From assembly GCF_902833085.1 (NCBI RefSeq), contig NZ_CADFEB010000004.1, forward strand, positions 434,001-498,000: DNA of 64,000 nucleotides. The letters are read 5' to 3'. Origin of the DNA: Burkholderia ubonensis. GTDB taxonomy: Bacteria > Pseudomonadota > Gammaproteobacteria > Burkholderiales > Burkholderiaceae. Each line of letters starts with the position of its first letter. The stretch's first letter is position 1. The position numbers and the translations under genes were made by a program. Below, one piece after another: positions 36,222-44,686 of this stretch. The notes below the pieces were generated by a model that did not search any database, was not told where the DNA came from, and saw nothing but the letters and a program-made list of their open reading frames with translations.

Positions 36222-38657
36222 GTGAGCAATTTCATCATTCGCAAGGTGGCCGTGCTGGGCGCCGGCGTGATGGGCGCGCAGATCGCCGCGCATCTCGTCA
36301 ACGCACGCGTGCCGGTGCTGCTGTTCGACCTGCCGGCCAAGGAAGGCCCGAAGAATGCGATCGCGCTGAAGGCGATCGAGAACCTGAAGAAGCTGTCGCC
36401 CGCGCCGTTCGGCGTGAAGGACGACGCGAAATACCTCGAAGCCGCGAACTACGAGGACGACATCGCGAAGCTCGCCGAGTGCGACGTCGTGATCGAGGCG
36501 ATCGCCGAGCGGATGGACTGGAAGCACGACCTGTACAAAAAGGTCGCGCCGCACCTCGCACCGAACGCGATCTTCGCGACCAACACGTCGGGCCTGTCGA
36601 TCACGACGCTGTCGGACGGCTTCTCCGACGAGCTGAAGGCGCGCTTCTGCGGCGTGCACTTCTTCAACCCGCCGCGCTACATGCACCTCGTCGAGCTGAT
36701 CCCGACCGCGCATACGCGCCCGGAAATCCTCGACCAGCTCGAGACGTTCCTGACGAGCGTCGTCGGCAAGGGCGTCGTGCGCGCGAAGGACACGCCGAAC
36801 TTCATCGCGAACCGCGTCGGCATCTTCTCGATCCTCGCGGTGATCACCGAGGCCGCGAAGTTCGGCCTGCGCTTCGACGAAGTCGACGACCTGACCGGCA
36901 GCCGCCTCGGCCGCGCGAAGTCGGCGACGTTCCGCACCGCGGACGTAGTCGGCCTCGACACGATGGCGCACGTGATCAAGACGATGCAGGACAACCTCGC
37001 CGACGATCCGTTCTTCCCGGTCTACCAGACGCCTGCCGTGCTCGCCGAGCTGGTGAAGCAGGGCGCGCTCGGCCAGAAGACGGGCGGCGGCTTCTACAAG
37101 AAGGAAGGCAAGGCGATCAAGGTGCTCGACGCGAAGACGGGCGCCTACGTCGATTCGGGCGCGAAGGCCGACGAGACCGTCGCGCGCATCCTGAAGCGTC
37201 CGCCGGCCGAACGCCTGAAGCTGCTGCGCGAGACGGACCATCCGCACGCGCAGTTCCTGTGGTCGATCTTCCGCGACGTGTTCCACTACATCGGCGTGCA
37301 TCTGGAGTCGATCGCCGACAACGCGCGCGACGTCGATCTCGCGATCCGCTGGGGCTTCGGCTGGAACGAAGGCCCGTTCGAAGGCTGGCAGGCCGCCGGC
37401 TGGAAGCAGGTCGCCGAGTGGGTGCAGGAAGACATCGCCGCGGGCAAGGCGCTCGCGAACGCACCGCTGCCGGCCTGGGTGCTCGAAGGCCCGGTCGCCG
37501 AGAATGGCGGCGTGCACACGGCCGAAGGCTCGTGGGCGCCGGCGTCGAAGCGCTTCGTGCCGCGCTCGGACCTCGCCGTCTACAACAAGCAGGTGTTCCG
37601 CGCGCCGCTGCTGGGCGAAGCGGGCGCCGACCCGAAGACCTACGGCAAGACGCTGTTCGAGACCGACTCGGTGCGCGCGTGGGTCGATGACCGCGCGGGC
37701 GAGGACGATGTCGTGATCGTGTCGTTCAAGTCGAAGATGAACACGATCGGCCCGAGCGTGATCGACGGCCTCGTGCAGGCGATCGAGCTCGCGGAGAAGG
37801 ACTACAAGGGCGTCGTGATCTGGCAGCCGACGTCGCTGAAGCTCGGTGCGCCGGGCGGCCCGTTCTCGGCGGGCGCGAACCTCGAAGAGGCGATGCCGGC
37901 GTTCATGATGGGGGGAGCTGCGGGCATCGAGCCGTTCGTGAAGAAGTTCCAGGACGGGATGATGCGCGTGAAGTACGCGAACGTGCCGGTCGTCGCGGCC
38001 GTGTCGGGCATCGCGCTCGGCGGCGGGTGCGAGCTGATGCTGCACAGCGCGAAGCGCGTCGTGCACGTCGAGAGCTACATCGGCCTCGTCGAAGTGGGCG
38101 TCGGCCTGGTGCCGGCCGGCGGCGGCCTGAAGGAAGCGGCGCTGCGCGCGGCGGACGCGGCTACCGCCGCGAACGCGACCACCGAGATCCTGAAGTTCGT
38201 CACGAAGTCGTTCGAGAACGCGGCAATGGCGAAGGTGTCGGCCTCTGCGCACGACGCACGTGCGATGGGCTACGTGAAGCCGTCCGACACGATCGTGTTC
38301 AACGTGTTCGAGCTGCTCGACACCGCGAAGAAGGAAGCGCGCGCGCTCGCCGACACCGGCTACCGCGCGCCGCTGAAGGCGAAGGACGTGCCGGTCGCGG
38401 GCCGCTCGGCGATCGCGACGATCAAGGCATCGCTCGTCAACATGCGCGACGGCCGCTTCATCAGCGACCACGACTTCCTGATCGCGAGCCGCATCGCGGA
38501 AGCGGTGTGCGGCGGCGACGTCGAGGCGGGCAGCCTCGTCGACGAGGAATGGCTGCTGGCGCTCGAGCGCCGCGCGTTCGTCGAGCTGCTCGGCACGCAG
38601 AAGACGCAGGAACGGATCATGGGCATGTTGCAGACCGGCAAGCCGGTGCGTAACTGA
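36222..38657 (+). CDS. 3-hydroxyacyl-CoA dehydrogenase / enoyl-CoA hydratase fusion (FadN-like)
   Basis: An 811-aa two-enzyme protein for the middle steps of beta-oxidation. The order is dehydrogenase first (NAD motif VAVLGAGVMGAQIAAHL at the start; NFIANRVG and FFNPPRYMHLVE within), then a crotonase domain near residues 500-720 (SGIALGGGCELMLHS, VEVGVGLVPAGGGLKE). This order is reversed relative to E. coli FadB and resembles FadN. The start is GTG at 36222, with GGAGA 8-12 bases upstream. It pairs with the following thiolase as a complex. Confidence 0.9.
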   Translation: MSNFIIRKVAVLGAGVMGAQIAAHLVNARVPVLLFDLPAKEGPKNAIALKAIENLKKLSPAPFGVKDDAKYLEAANYEDDIAKLAECDVVIEAIAERMDWKHDLYKKVAPHLAPNAIFATNTSGLSITTLSDGFSDELKARFCGVHFFNPPRYMHLVELIPTAHTRPEILDQLETFLTSVVGKGVVRAKDTPNFIANRVGIFSILAVITEAAKFGLRFDEVDDLTGSRLGRAKSATFRTADVVGLDTMAHVIKTMQDNLADDPFFPVYQTPAVLAELVKQGALGQKTGGGFYKKEGKAIKVLDAKTGAYVDSGAKADETVARILKRPPAERLKLLRETDHPHAQFLWSIFRDVFHYIGVHLESIADNARDVDLAIRWGFGWNEGPFEGWQAAGWKQVAEWVQEDIAAGKALANAPLPAWVLEGPVAENGGVHTAEGSWAPASKRFVPRSDLAVYNKQVFRAPLLGEAGADPKTYGKTLFETDSVRAWVDDRAGEDDVVIVSFKSKMNTIGPSVIDGLVQAIELAEKDYKGVVIWQPTSLKLGAPGGPFSAGANLEEAMPAFMMGGAAGIEPFVKKFQDGMMRVKYANVPVVAAVSGIALGGGCELMLHSAKRVVHVESYIGLVEVGVGLVPAGGGLKEAALRAADAATAANATTEILKFVTKSFENAAMAKVSASAHDARAMGYVKPSDTIVFNVFELLDTAKKEARALADTGYRAPLKAKDVPVAGRSAIATIKASLVNMRDGRFISDHDFLIASRIAEAVCGGDVEAGSLVDEEWLLALERRAFVELLGTQKTQERIMGMLQTGKPVRN

Positions 38658-38733
38658 GCGAATGCGATGCATGGGACCAGAGCAAGTGCTGAAGCGCCAA
38701 CTCTGGTCGACACGCCAAGGCAAGGAGTCTGAA

Positions 38734-39933
38734 ATGAGCAAACAATTGCAAGACGCATACATCGTCGCCGCGAGCCGCACGCCGATCGGCAAGGCCCCGC
38801 GCGGTGTCTTCAAGAACACGCGTCCCGACGAGCTGCTGGTTCACGCGATCAAGTCGGCGGTCGCGCAGGTGCCCGGCTTCGACACGAAGCTGATCGAGGA
38901 CGCGATCATCGGCTGCGCGATTCCGGAAGCCGAGCAGGGCCTGAACGTCGCGCGGATGGGCGCGCTGCTCGCGGGCCTGCCGCAGACGGTCGGCGGCGTG
39001 ACGGTCAACCGCTTCTGCGCATCGGGCATCACCGCGCTGGCGATGGCGGCGGACCGCATCCGCGTCGGCGAATCGGACGCGCTGTTCGCGGGCGGCTGCG
39101 AATCGATGAGCATGGTGCCGATGATGGGCAACAAGCCGTCGATGTCGCCGCATATCTTCGATCGCAGCGAGGACTTCGGCATCGCGTACGGGATGGGCCT
39201 GACCGCCGAGCGCGTCGCCGAGCAGTGGAAGGTGAGCCGCGACGACCAGGACGCGTTCTCGGTCGAATCGCACCGCAAGGCGCTCGCCGCGCAGCAGGCC
39301 GGCGAATTCGGCGACGAGATCGCGCCGTACACGATCACCGAACGCTTCCCGAACCTCGCGACCGGCGCGATCGACGTGAAGACGCGCGAGATCGCGCTCG
39401 ACGAAGGCCCGCGCGCGGACACGTCGCTCGAAGGCCTCGCGAAGCTGCGCACGGTGTTCGCGAACAAGGGCTCGGTCACGGCCGGCAACAGCTCGCAGAC
39501 GTCGGACGGCGCGGGCGCGCTGCTCGTCGTGTCGGAGAAGGTGCTCAAGCAGTTCAACCTGACGCCGCTCGCGCGCTTCGTGAGCTTCGCGGTGCGCGGC
39601 GTGCCGCCGGAAATCATGGGCATCGGCCCGAAGGAAGCGATTCCGGCCGCGCTGAAGGCCGCGGGCCTGAAGCAGGACGATCTCGACTGGATCGAGCTGA
39701 ACGAAGCGTTCGCCGCGCAATCGCTGGCGGTGATCCGCGACCTCGGCCTCGACCCGTCGAAGGTCAACCCGGTGGGCGGCGCGATCGCGCTCGGCCACCC
39801 GCTCGGCGCAACCGGTGCGATCCGCGCCGCGACCGTCGTGCACGGCCTGCGCCGCCGCAACCTGAAGTACGGCATGGTGACGATGTGTGTCGGCACCGGC
39901 ATGGGCGCCGCGGGCATCATCGAACGCCTGTAA
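38734..39933 (+). CDS. Acetyl-CoA C-acyltransferase (thiolase, FadA-like)
   Basis: A 399-aa thiolase completing the beta-oxidation cycle by cleaving 3-oxoacyl-CoA. The nucleophile Cys is in VNRFCASGITAL (about residue 92), His in GGAIALGHPLGATG, and the second Cys in MCVGTGMGAAG. AAGGAG lies 8 bases before the ATG. The enzyme is expected to be a degradative type because of its neighbours. A terminator follows the stop. Confidence 0.93.
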   Translation: MSKQLQDAYIVAASRTPIGKAPRGVFKNTRPDELLVHAIKSAVAQVPGFDTKLIEDAIIGCAIPEAEQGLNVARMGALLAGLPQTVGGVTVNRFCASGITALAMAADRIRVGESDALFAGGCESMSMVPMMGNKPSMSPHIFDRSEDFGIAYGMGLTAERVAEQWKVSRDDQDAFSVESHRKALAAQQAGEFGDEIAPYTITERFPNLATGAIDVKTREIALDEGPRADTSLEGLAKLRTVFANKGSVTAGNSSQTSDGAGALLVVSEKVLKQFNLTPLARFVSFAVRGVPPEIMGIGPKEAIPAALKAAGLKQDDLDWIELNEAFAAQSLAVIRDLGLDPSKVNPVGGAIALGHPLGATGAIRAATVVHGLRRRNLKYGMVTMCVGTGMGAAGIIERL

Positions 39934-39954
39934 GCGAGGCGAACCAGCAGTACG

Positions 39955-39991
39955 ACGGTGCGCGGGCCACGAGCTCGCGCACCGTTTTTTT
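39955..39991 (+). terminator. Intrinsic terminator between thiolase and enoyl-CoA hydratase genes
   Basis: ACGGTGCGCG-(11 bases)-CGCGCACCGT is a 10-bp perfect stem followed by seven Ts. It should separate the operon from the last gene. Confidence 0.88.
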
Positions 39992-40023
39992 CATTCGGAA
40001 TGGATACAGCCAAGGAGACGCTT

Positions 40024-40788
40024 GTGACGGACATCCAGGTGGAACGCGCCGACGGCGTGATGACGATCACCATTGCACGGCCGGCGAAGAAGAACGCGCT
40101 GACGGCCGCGATGTACCAGACGATGGCCGACGCGCTCGGCGAAGCGCAGGAGGACAAGGAGGTTCGCGCGATCCTGCTGCGCGGCAGCGACGGCATCTTC
40201 AGCGCGGGCAACGATCTCGAGGATTTCATGAAGGCGCCGCCGAAGGACGACAGCGCGCCGGTGTTCCAGTTTCTCGCGCGCATCAGCAGCGCGTCGAAAC
40301 CGATCGTTGCCGCGGTGCCGGGCATCGCGGTCGGCGTCGGCGTGACGATGCTGCTGCATTGCGACCTCGTCTATGCTGCCGACACGGCGTCGTTCTCGCT
40401 GCCGTTCGTGCAGCTCGGGCTGTGCCCGGAGGCCGCGTCGAGCCTGCTGCTGCCGCGTCTCGCGGGGCATCAGGTCGCAGCCGAGAAGCTGCTGCTCGGC
40501 GAGCCGTTCGACGCGCTCGACGCGCACCGGATCGGCATCGTCAACCGCGTGCTGCCGGCGGCCGAGCTCGACGCGTTCGCGGCGAAGCAGGCGGCGAAGC
40601 TCGTCGCGCTGCCGGCCGCGTCGCTGCGCGTGACGAAGGCATTGCTGAAGAACACCGGCGAGTCGATCGCCGAGCGGATGGCGGAAGAGGGGCAGCAATT
40701 CGGCGCGATGCTGCGCGGGCCGGAAGCCCGCGAGGCGATGGCCGCGTTCTTCGAGAAGCGCAAGCCGGACTTCCGTTCCATTCAGTGA
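40024..40788 (+). CDS. Enoyl-CoA hydratase/isomerase-family protein
   Basis: A 254-aa crotonase-fold enzyme. Seen are the oxyanion-hole regions FSAGNDLEDFM (about residues 60-70) and AVPGIAVGVGVTMLLHCDLVYA (about 98-119). The usual second catalytic Glu of hydratases falls in FVQLGLCPEAASS (Glu present), whereas the first position is not an obvious Glu (VGVGVTML), so isomerase or hydrolase activity is possible. AAGGAGA at 40011-40017 supports GTG at 40024 over the ATG at 40000. It is cut off from the operon by a terminator yet keeps the same direction. Confidence 0.82.
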   Translation: MTDIQVERADGVMTITIARPAKKNALTAAMYQTMADALGEAQEDKEVRAILLRGSDGIFSAGNDLEDFMKAPPKDDSAPVFQFLARISSASKPIVAAVPGIAVGVGVTMLLHCDLVYAADTASFSLPFVQLGLCPEAASSLLLPRLAGHQVAAEKLLLGEPFDALDAHRIGIVNRVLPAAELDAFAAKQAAKLVALPAASLRVTKALLKNTGESIAERMAEEGQQFGAMLRGPEAREAMAAFFEKRKPDFRSIQ

Positions 40789-41548
40789 CGAACGATCGAC
40801 GTAAGTAGGACCCCGGAAATGCGTCGCGCGCTCGACGTTCCCGCATGCTGATTGCCGGCCGATCGCACGGGTGTCGAGACGGCGGCGCAATTCCGGACGT
40901 GGTCGCGGCGAAGCCGCGCATTCAGGCGAGGATCGGTATCGCGACGATCAAGATCGGGGGCGACGCGCGTGTACGCGTGAGCTGACCGCGGCACGGCTCC
41001 CGATCCCCGCGCGCGTCAATGCATTCCGGTCTCGCTTCGCTGTCACGTAGGTACAGCCCTTGATCCGGCCGTCAGGTCGGACTGCGACCGACCCGGACAC
41101 TGTCTGCTTTCTGCACCGTCGTCCAGTCTTCGATGATGGCCATCGCAAGCACATCGCGTGTATCGCCAACTGTCACTCGACACGCTCTTCCGTTCCGGCA
41201 CGCCTCCCTTTCTCAAAATCGAAATGCACGCGTTTCGGCTCATCAAAAAAAGTTTGACAGGAAAAATTAGACTTGTTAATTTTGATGCAGATTCTTAATC
41301 GAACAGGAAAAAGTCGATTGGCGTTTCTCATGTTGGGTAAGGTCGGATCGGCGTGCTGATTTATTTCATTTTCCTTTCGGGTTATTTGGTGCGGGTGGGA
41401 CTCGTGTGTCGACGAACTTCGATGAATGCGCGGGTGCATGACTCAATCGCGAGTCGTTAATTGTCGGATTGTGTTGGAAGTGTCGGTGTAAGCTGTATGT
41501 TGGGCTTTGTGATTGATTTGTGATATTGATAATTAAAAAAGGAATATC

Positions 41549-41629
41549 ATGGCATCGCACCTTATGACTGAAGCGAAAATCCAATATGCCGATTCCGAGG
41601 GTTCTGCGCACGGGTGCGTCACACGGTAA
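41549..41629 (+). CDS. Possible small peptide gene (26 aa) upstream of the radical SAM cluster
   Basis: A 26-codon frame with AAAAAAGGA five bases before the ATG, the best RBS in the region. It begins MASHLMTEAKIQY and ends GSAHGCVTR, with one Cys (position 23), one Glu (position 8) and one Tyr (position 13) near each other. Size resembles precursor peptides of PqqA type, which also carry nearby Glu and Tyr, but the spacing here is four residues instead of three. It is the first candidate gene before two radical SAM enzymes, 551 bases upstream. Chance occurrence or a regulatory leader peptide is equally possible. Confidence 0.35.
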   Translation: MASHLMTEAKIQYADSEGSAHGCVTR

Positions 41630-41911
41630 AGAGTGGCCTTTCCTGCCGTGAGCGGGACGGAGTACTTGTCGATGCGAGGGGGCTCGCGACTGGGGCGGCC
41701 GCATCGCCATGCTGCTGGTGCGTGAATGCCATGGTGCGAATGCGCGTTTCGGCAAGATCGTGTGACGAGCAGGTCGTTCTGTCATCGATGCGCCCCAGCG
41801 ATTGCGGGCTGCGGGCATTCAGGATTGGCGCGCAATATTCAAATCAGAAAGATGCTGCTGCAATTGGAGAATTGCCGCGGGTTGAAGTGAATTGTCTGTT
41901 CCGGCGTGGCG

Positions 41912-42028
41912 ATGGTTGCTGTTGCGTCTGAAATGGACGACGCAAATCGAATTTGCGTGAAGTCCTTCAATGAATTGAAGTGCTGCTTAGATGGCTATGG
42001 CTATCTTGCTTTGTGCTGTCTTATGTAA
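41912..42028 (+). CDS. Possible Cys-rich small peptide (38 aa)
   Basis: A 38-codon frame, or 31 from the ATG at 41933. It contains five Cys, four of them in two adjacent pairs: CCLDGYGY and LCCLM at the C-terminus. There is no good RBS and it contains two hairpin sequences, so it may simply be an accident of a structured leader. It is reported because a short peptide with a Cys-rich end just before a radical SAM enzyme is the layout of some modified-peptide pathways. Confidence 0.2.
   Translation: MVAVASEMDDANRICVKSFNELKCCLDGYGYLALCCLM
41941..41980. repeat. Two adjacent perfect inverted repeats
   Basis: CGCAAAT-CGA-ATTTGCG (41941-41957) and CTTCAAT-GA-ATTGAAG (41965-41980) are both perfect with 7-bp arms, 7 bases apart. 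They might be operators or consecutive hairpins in the leader of the cluster. Confidence 0.6.
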
Positions 42029-42056
42029 TTTGCATTCCTATGTAAGCGATTTGCAT
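42028..42056. repeat. Direct repeat ATTTGCAT, two copies 21 bp apart
   Basis: ATTTGCAT occurs at 42028-42035 and 42049-42056, two helical turns apart, and each copy follows an ATGTAA element (42023, 42039). This is a typical arrangement for paired regulator binding. It lies about 125 bases before the radical SAM start. Confidence 0.5.
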
Positions 42057-42179
42057 ATTCGGTAATCTCGCCTTGTTTTTGAGCGCGGGATGCGGAAGCG
42101 TGCCTGGCGGGTGCGGGGTTGGCCATTTTCGCTCGGGCGCGAATGGGGTGGTTCGTTTTTCAATTAAATAGAGAAGAAT

Positions 42180-43421
42180 ATGAGAGAACTCCGAGGTGAA
42201 ATTCTGGCCGAAGGGACGGCGACTGCCGAACCGGTGAAAAAGAAAGTGGACCTGATATACAACACCACGCTCGTTTGTCCGTGGGATTGTGAAATCTGCT
42301 GCGTCGACGCGGTTCACGTGCAGAAGCGCGGGAGCGAGCTGCACATGCACTCGCGTGGTCTCGGTGTTTCGGAAGTGTTTCCGCTGGATTCCCGATATCC
42401 GAACATCTATGCGCAGGCCGCCGCGATACGGTCCGGGCGTGGCCAGGAACTGGATCTCGCCGGCAAGAAGCTGTTGATCGACAACCTGCGTGATTTCGAT
42501 GCCAGAATCGACATATCCGGCGGCGATGCGCTGACGCTCCCGGAAAACCTGGAACTGTTGCGATACGCGGCGGAAAAACTGGGACGCGACAACGTCACGC
42601 TGACCGTGACCGGAGCCGGTAGCGCCAAGGTGCCGACTGCACTCATCAGTCCGCATATCAGTGAATACAACTTCACGTTCGACGCCGAGTCGCTCGCAGA
42701 TGTCGCGAATCGCCCGGACGGATATGCGCTAGGCAATCTGAAGCGTGCCCGGGATTTCATCGCGGCGGGATGCAAGACGCGCGCCGAATTGCCGCTGACG
42801 ACCGATATCCTGGCGGACGAGCACTTGCAGCGGCTCTATCAGGTGCTGCACGACGAAGGCGTCAGCAAGCTGCTGCTGATGCGGCTGTTTCCGGTCGGGC
42901 GCGGCGTCGTCGCGCGCAGCAAGGTGCCGACGCGCGACCAGTATCTGCGCGCGATCGACGTGCTGAAGCGGATGGAGGCGCGTCTTGGCGGTCCGGTCGT
43001 GAAGCTGCAGTGCGCAATGAAGCATCTCCTCCCGGGCAGCTACGACGCTGAACGCAATCCCTGCGATCTCGTGCACGAATCGTTCGGCATCATGCCCGAC
43101 GGTACGTTGCTGTCGTCGCCGTGGGCGTACGGCCTCGACGGACAACCGCTGGGCCGCGAATGGGTCCTCGGCAACCTTGCTCAGAACACGCTTCAGGAAC
43201 TGCTGTCGACCAATCTTGCGGAGCGGTACCGGCGCAATCTCGACGCAAACTTCGGCCATTGCAAGATCTTTGCATACCAGCATTCCGACAAGAGCGATCC
43301 ATTCGAACGGATTTTCGACAGCTCCGATCCGCTTTACACCGACAAGCTTTCGCCGGCGGGGCGTGCGGCAAGTGAACGCATCATCCCGATCAAGGCGGTT
43401 CAGGGAGGGGCCGAGTCATGA
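42180..43421 (+). CDS. Radical SAM protein with reduced SPASM-like C-terminus
   Basis: A 413-aa radical SAM enzyme. The [4Fe-4S] motif CPWDCEIC is at residues 33-40 (Cys33, Cys37, Cys40, plus an extra Cys41). SAM-binding elements follow (DISGGDALTLPENLELL, then LTVTGAGS). The C-terminal 100 residues have the order of a SPASM or twitch domain (LQCAMKH, NPCDL, FGIMPDGTLLSSPWAYG, WVLGNLAQNTLQELL, GHCKIF), but the Cys expected after the PDG turn is Ser, so at most one auxiliary cluster is likely. GAGAAG precedes the ATG. It overlaps the next gene by ATGA. Substrate unknown: peptide, carrier-bound amino acid or small molecule. Confidence 0.8.
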   Translation: MRELRGEILAEGTATAEPVKKKVDLIYNTTLVCPWDCEICCVDAVHVQKRGSELHMHSRGLGVSEVFPLDSRYPNIYAQAAAIRSGRGQELDLAGKKLLIDNLRDFDARIDISGGDALTLPENLELLRYAAEKLGRDNVTLTVTGAGSAKVPTALISPHISEYNFTFDAESLADVANRPDGYALGNLKRARDFIAAGCKTRAELPLTTDILADEHLQRLYQVLHDEGVSKLLLMRLFPVGRGVVARSKVPTRDQYLRAIDVLKRMEARLGGPVVKLQCAMKHLLPGSYDAERNPCDLVHESFGIMPDGTLLSSPWAYGLDGQPLGREWVLGNLAQNTLQELLSTNLAERYRRNLDANFGHCKIFAYQHSDKSDPFERIFDSSDPLYTDKLSPAGRAASERIIPIKAVQGGAES

Positions 43422-44641
43422 ATGCCGCGGCTTCGTCCCGAACCGTACCGGGTTCGCCGCCGCGGCTGGCGACGTCGTTCGCATCCATTCCGCTCGCGTC
43501 GCCACTCATCGTCGGCTCAGGGCCGTCGACGACGTCCGTCGGCGATATCGTCGCAGCCGAACGTGCGGGCGCGGGGGCGGTCATCACCAAATCGATCGGC
43601 GGGCATGCCGAAACGCCTTTCGAACTGGAGGACCGGCGCCGGTATTACGCGCTCCGCGGCAACAGCACGTATCTCAAGTCGACCTACCTGAAGGAAATCC
43701 TGTCGTTCGAGCGGGGGACGCGCCTCATCGAGCAGGCGAAAGCGGCATGCGGTATCCCGGTCATCGCGTCGGTATTTCAGCCGGGCGTCGACGACGGCGA
43801 TTTCGCCGCGTGGCGCCGGCTGGTCGACGGCGCAGTGGGGGCGGGTGCGGATGCGGTGCAACTGGATTTCTTCTACATCAACCTGAAGAAACTGAGCGAC
43901 GTCAGGATCGGCGAAGTGGTGTCCTTCATTCGCGAGTTGAGCACGGGCGTCCCCGTGCCCGTGATTCCGAAGCTGAATCTGGGCATGGATGACGATCTCG
44001 TCAGCGCGATCTGCCGGATGCCGAACCTGGCCGGGCTCATCTTCATCGATTCGTTGAACGTCTATCCGTACATCGACATCCACGATCGCGGCCGGCCGCT
44101 GTTCGACGGCGTGCTGTTCAACGAAACGACCGGCCGTTCGCACGGCGTTCTGACCGGCGAGCCGTTGCTGCCCTTCACGCTCGGCATGTTGCAAAAGCTG
44201 CGGGCGCACACGCACGTGCCGCTGTGCGCGGGCGGCGGTGTGTGGAGACGGGACGACGTCGTGCGATGCCTGATGCTCGGCGCCCGAAGCGTTCATCTGA
44301 CCACGCTGCCGATGCTGCGCGGCTTCGATGCGCTACGGAAGCTGAACGAATCGCTCGTCGCATTTCTCGACGACGAAGGGTACGCGACACTTCAGGAGCT
44401 TGTCGATCTCAGTGTCGATGCGGCGGCAATCGATCGGCCGGTGCGCGTTCGTCCACGTCCGTTCGTCGACGTGCGCGCGCGTCTGATCGAGGACCGTTGC
44501 ATCCACTGCGACAAGTGCGAAAGCCTGACCGTATGCGATTCGTTCAAGAGCGTGCCATACAACTTCGCCGACCACTGCGACGGCTGTTCGCTGTGCGTTT
44601 CCGTCTGCCCGACCAAGGCGCTCGTGCTGGAGCAGGCATGA
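43418..44641 (+). CDS. Dihydroorotate dehydrogenase-like protein with 2x[4Fe-4S] ferredoxin tail
   Basis: A 407-aa flavoprotein of the DHOD/dihydropyrimidine-dehydrogenase (PreA-like) fold. The FMN barrel covers about residues 15-310 (SPLIVGSGPSTTSV, LDFFYINLKKL, PVIPKLNLGMDDDLVS, CAGGGVWRRDDVVRCLMLGA). The tail has two ferredoxin motifs (CIHCDKCESLTVC; CDGCSLCVSVCP). Unlike PyrD, it has a redox relay suited to one-electron partners. Joined by a 4-base overlap to the radical SAM gene, so it may supply electrons to it or reduce the product. It is not a housekeeping pyrD by context. Confidence 0.8.
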   Translation: MNAAASSRTVPGSPPRLATSFASIPLASPLIVGSGPSTTSVGDIVAAERAGAGAVITKSIGGHAETPFELEDRRRYYALRGNSTYLKSTYLKEILSFERGTRLIEQAKAACGIPVIASVFQPGVDDGDFAAWRRLVDGAVGAGADAVQLDFFYINLKKLSDVRIGEVVSFIRELSTGVPVPVIPKLNLGMDDDLVSAICRMPNLAGLIFIDSLNVYPYIDIHDRGRPLFDGVLFNETTGRSHGVLTGEPLLPFTLGMLQKLRAHTHVPLCAGGGVWRRDDVVRCLMLGARSVHLTTLPMLRGFDALRKLNESLVAFLDDEGYATLQELVDLSVDAAAIDRPVRVRPRPFVDVRARLIEDRCIHCDKCESLTVCDSFKSVPYNFADHCDGCSLCVSVCPTKALVLEQA

Positions 44642-44686
44642 CCCGGCGAGCGATCGCGAGCCAGCGTCCAGCTGGTGCGTCCCAAC

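Larger units (their letters stand above)
40789..42179. other. 1.4-kb AT-rich region before the biosynthetic cluster
   Basis: No long gene is supported. 40789-41220 has ordinary composition with only decayed-looking frames. 41221-41580 is very AT-rich (32-43 percent GC in several 60-base lines counted by hand) and holds a TTGACA box at 41254-41259 followed by AT-rich sequence. It also holds a 26-codon frame with a strong RBS (41549), inverted repeats (41941-41980) and direct repeats (42028-42056). Likely a regulatory leader, possibly with a small peptide gene. Confidence 0.5.

Noticed and set aside
40921..41169. Possible gene remnant on the minus strand after the enoyl-CoA hydratase gene
   Set aside because: The reading frame is interrupted by stops and I could not match it to any family.
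41366..41818. Long open frames on the minus strand across the AT-rich leader
   Set aside because: They show no domain-like sequence, have poor starts, and run against the strong RBS and the direction of the cluster.
41614..41931. A 105-codon plus-strand frame ending in a Cys-rich GDGCCCV
   Set aside because: It overlaps the better-supported 26-codon frame in another frame and has no RBS at any start; Cys-rich end alone is not enough.
43418..44641. Annotating the DHOD-like protein as housekeeping PyrD
   Set aside because: It carries a two-cluster ferredoxin tail, overlaps a radical SAM gene and has no pyrimidine genes nearby.
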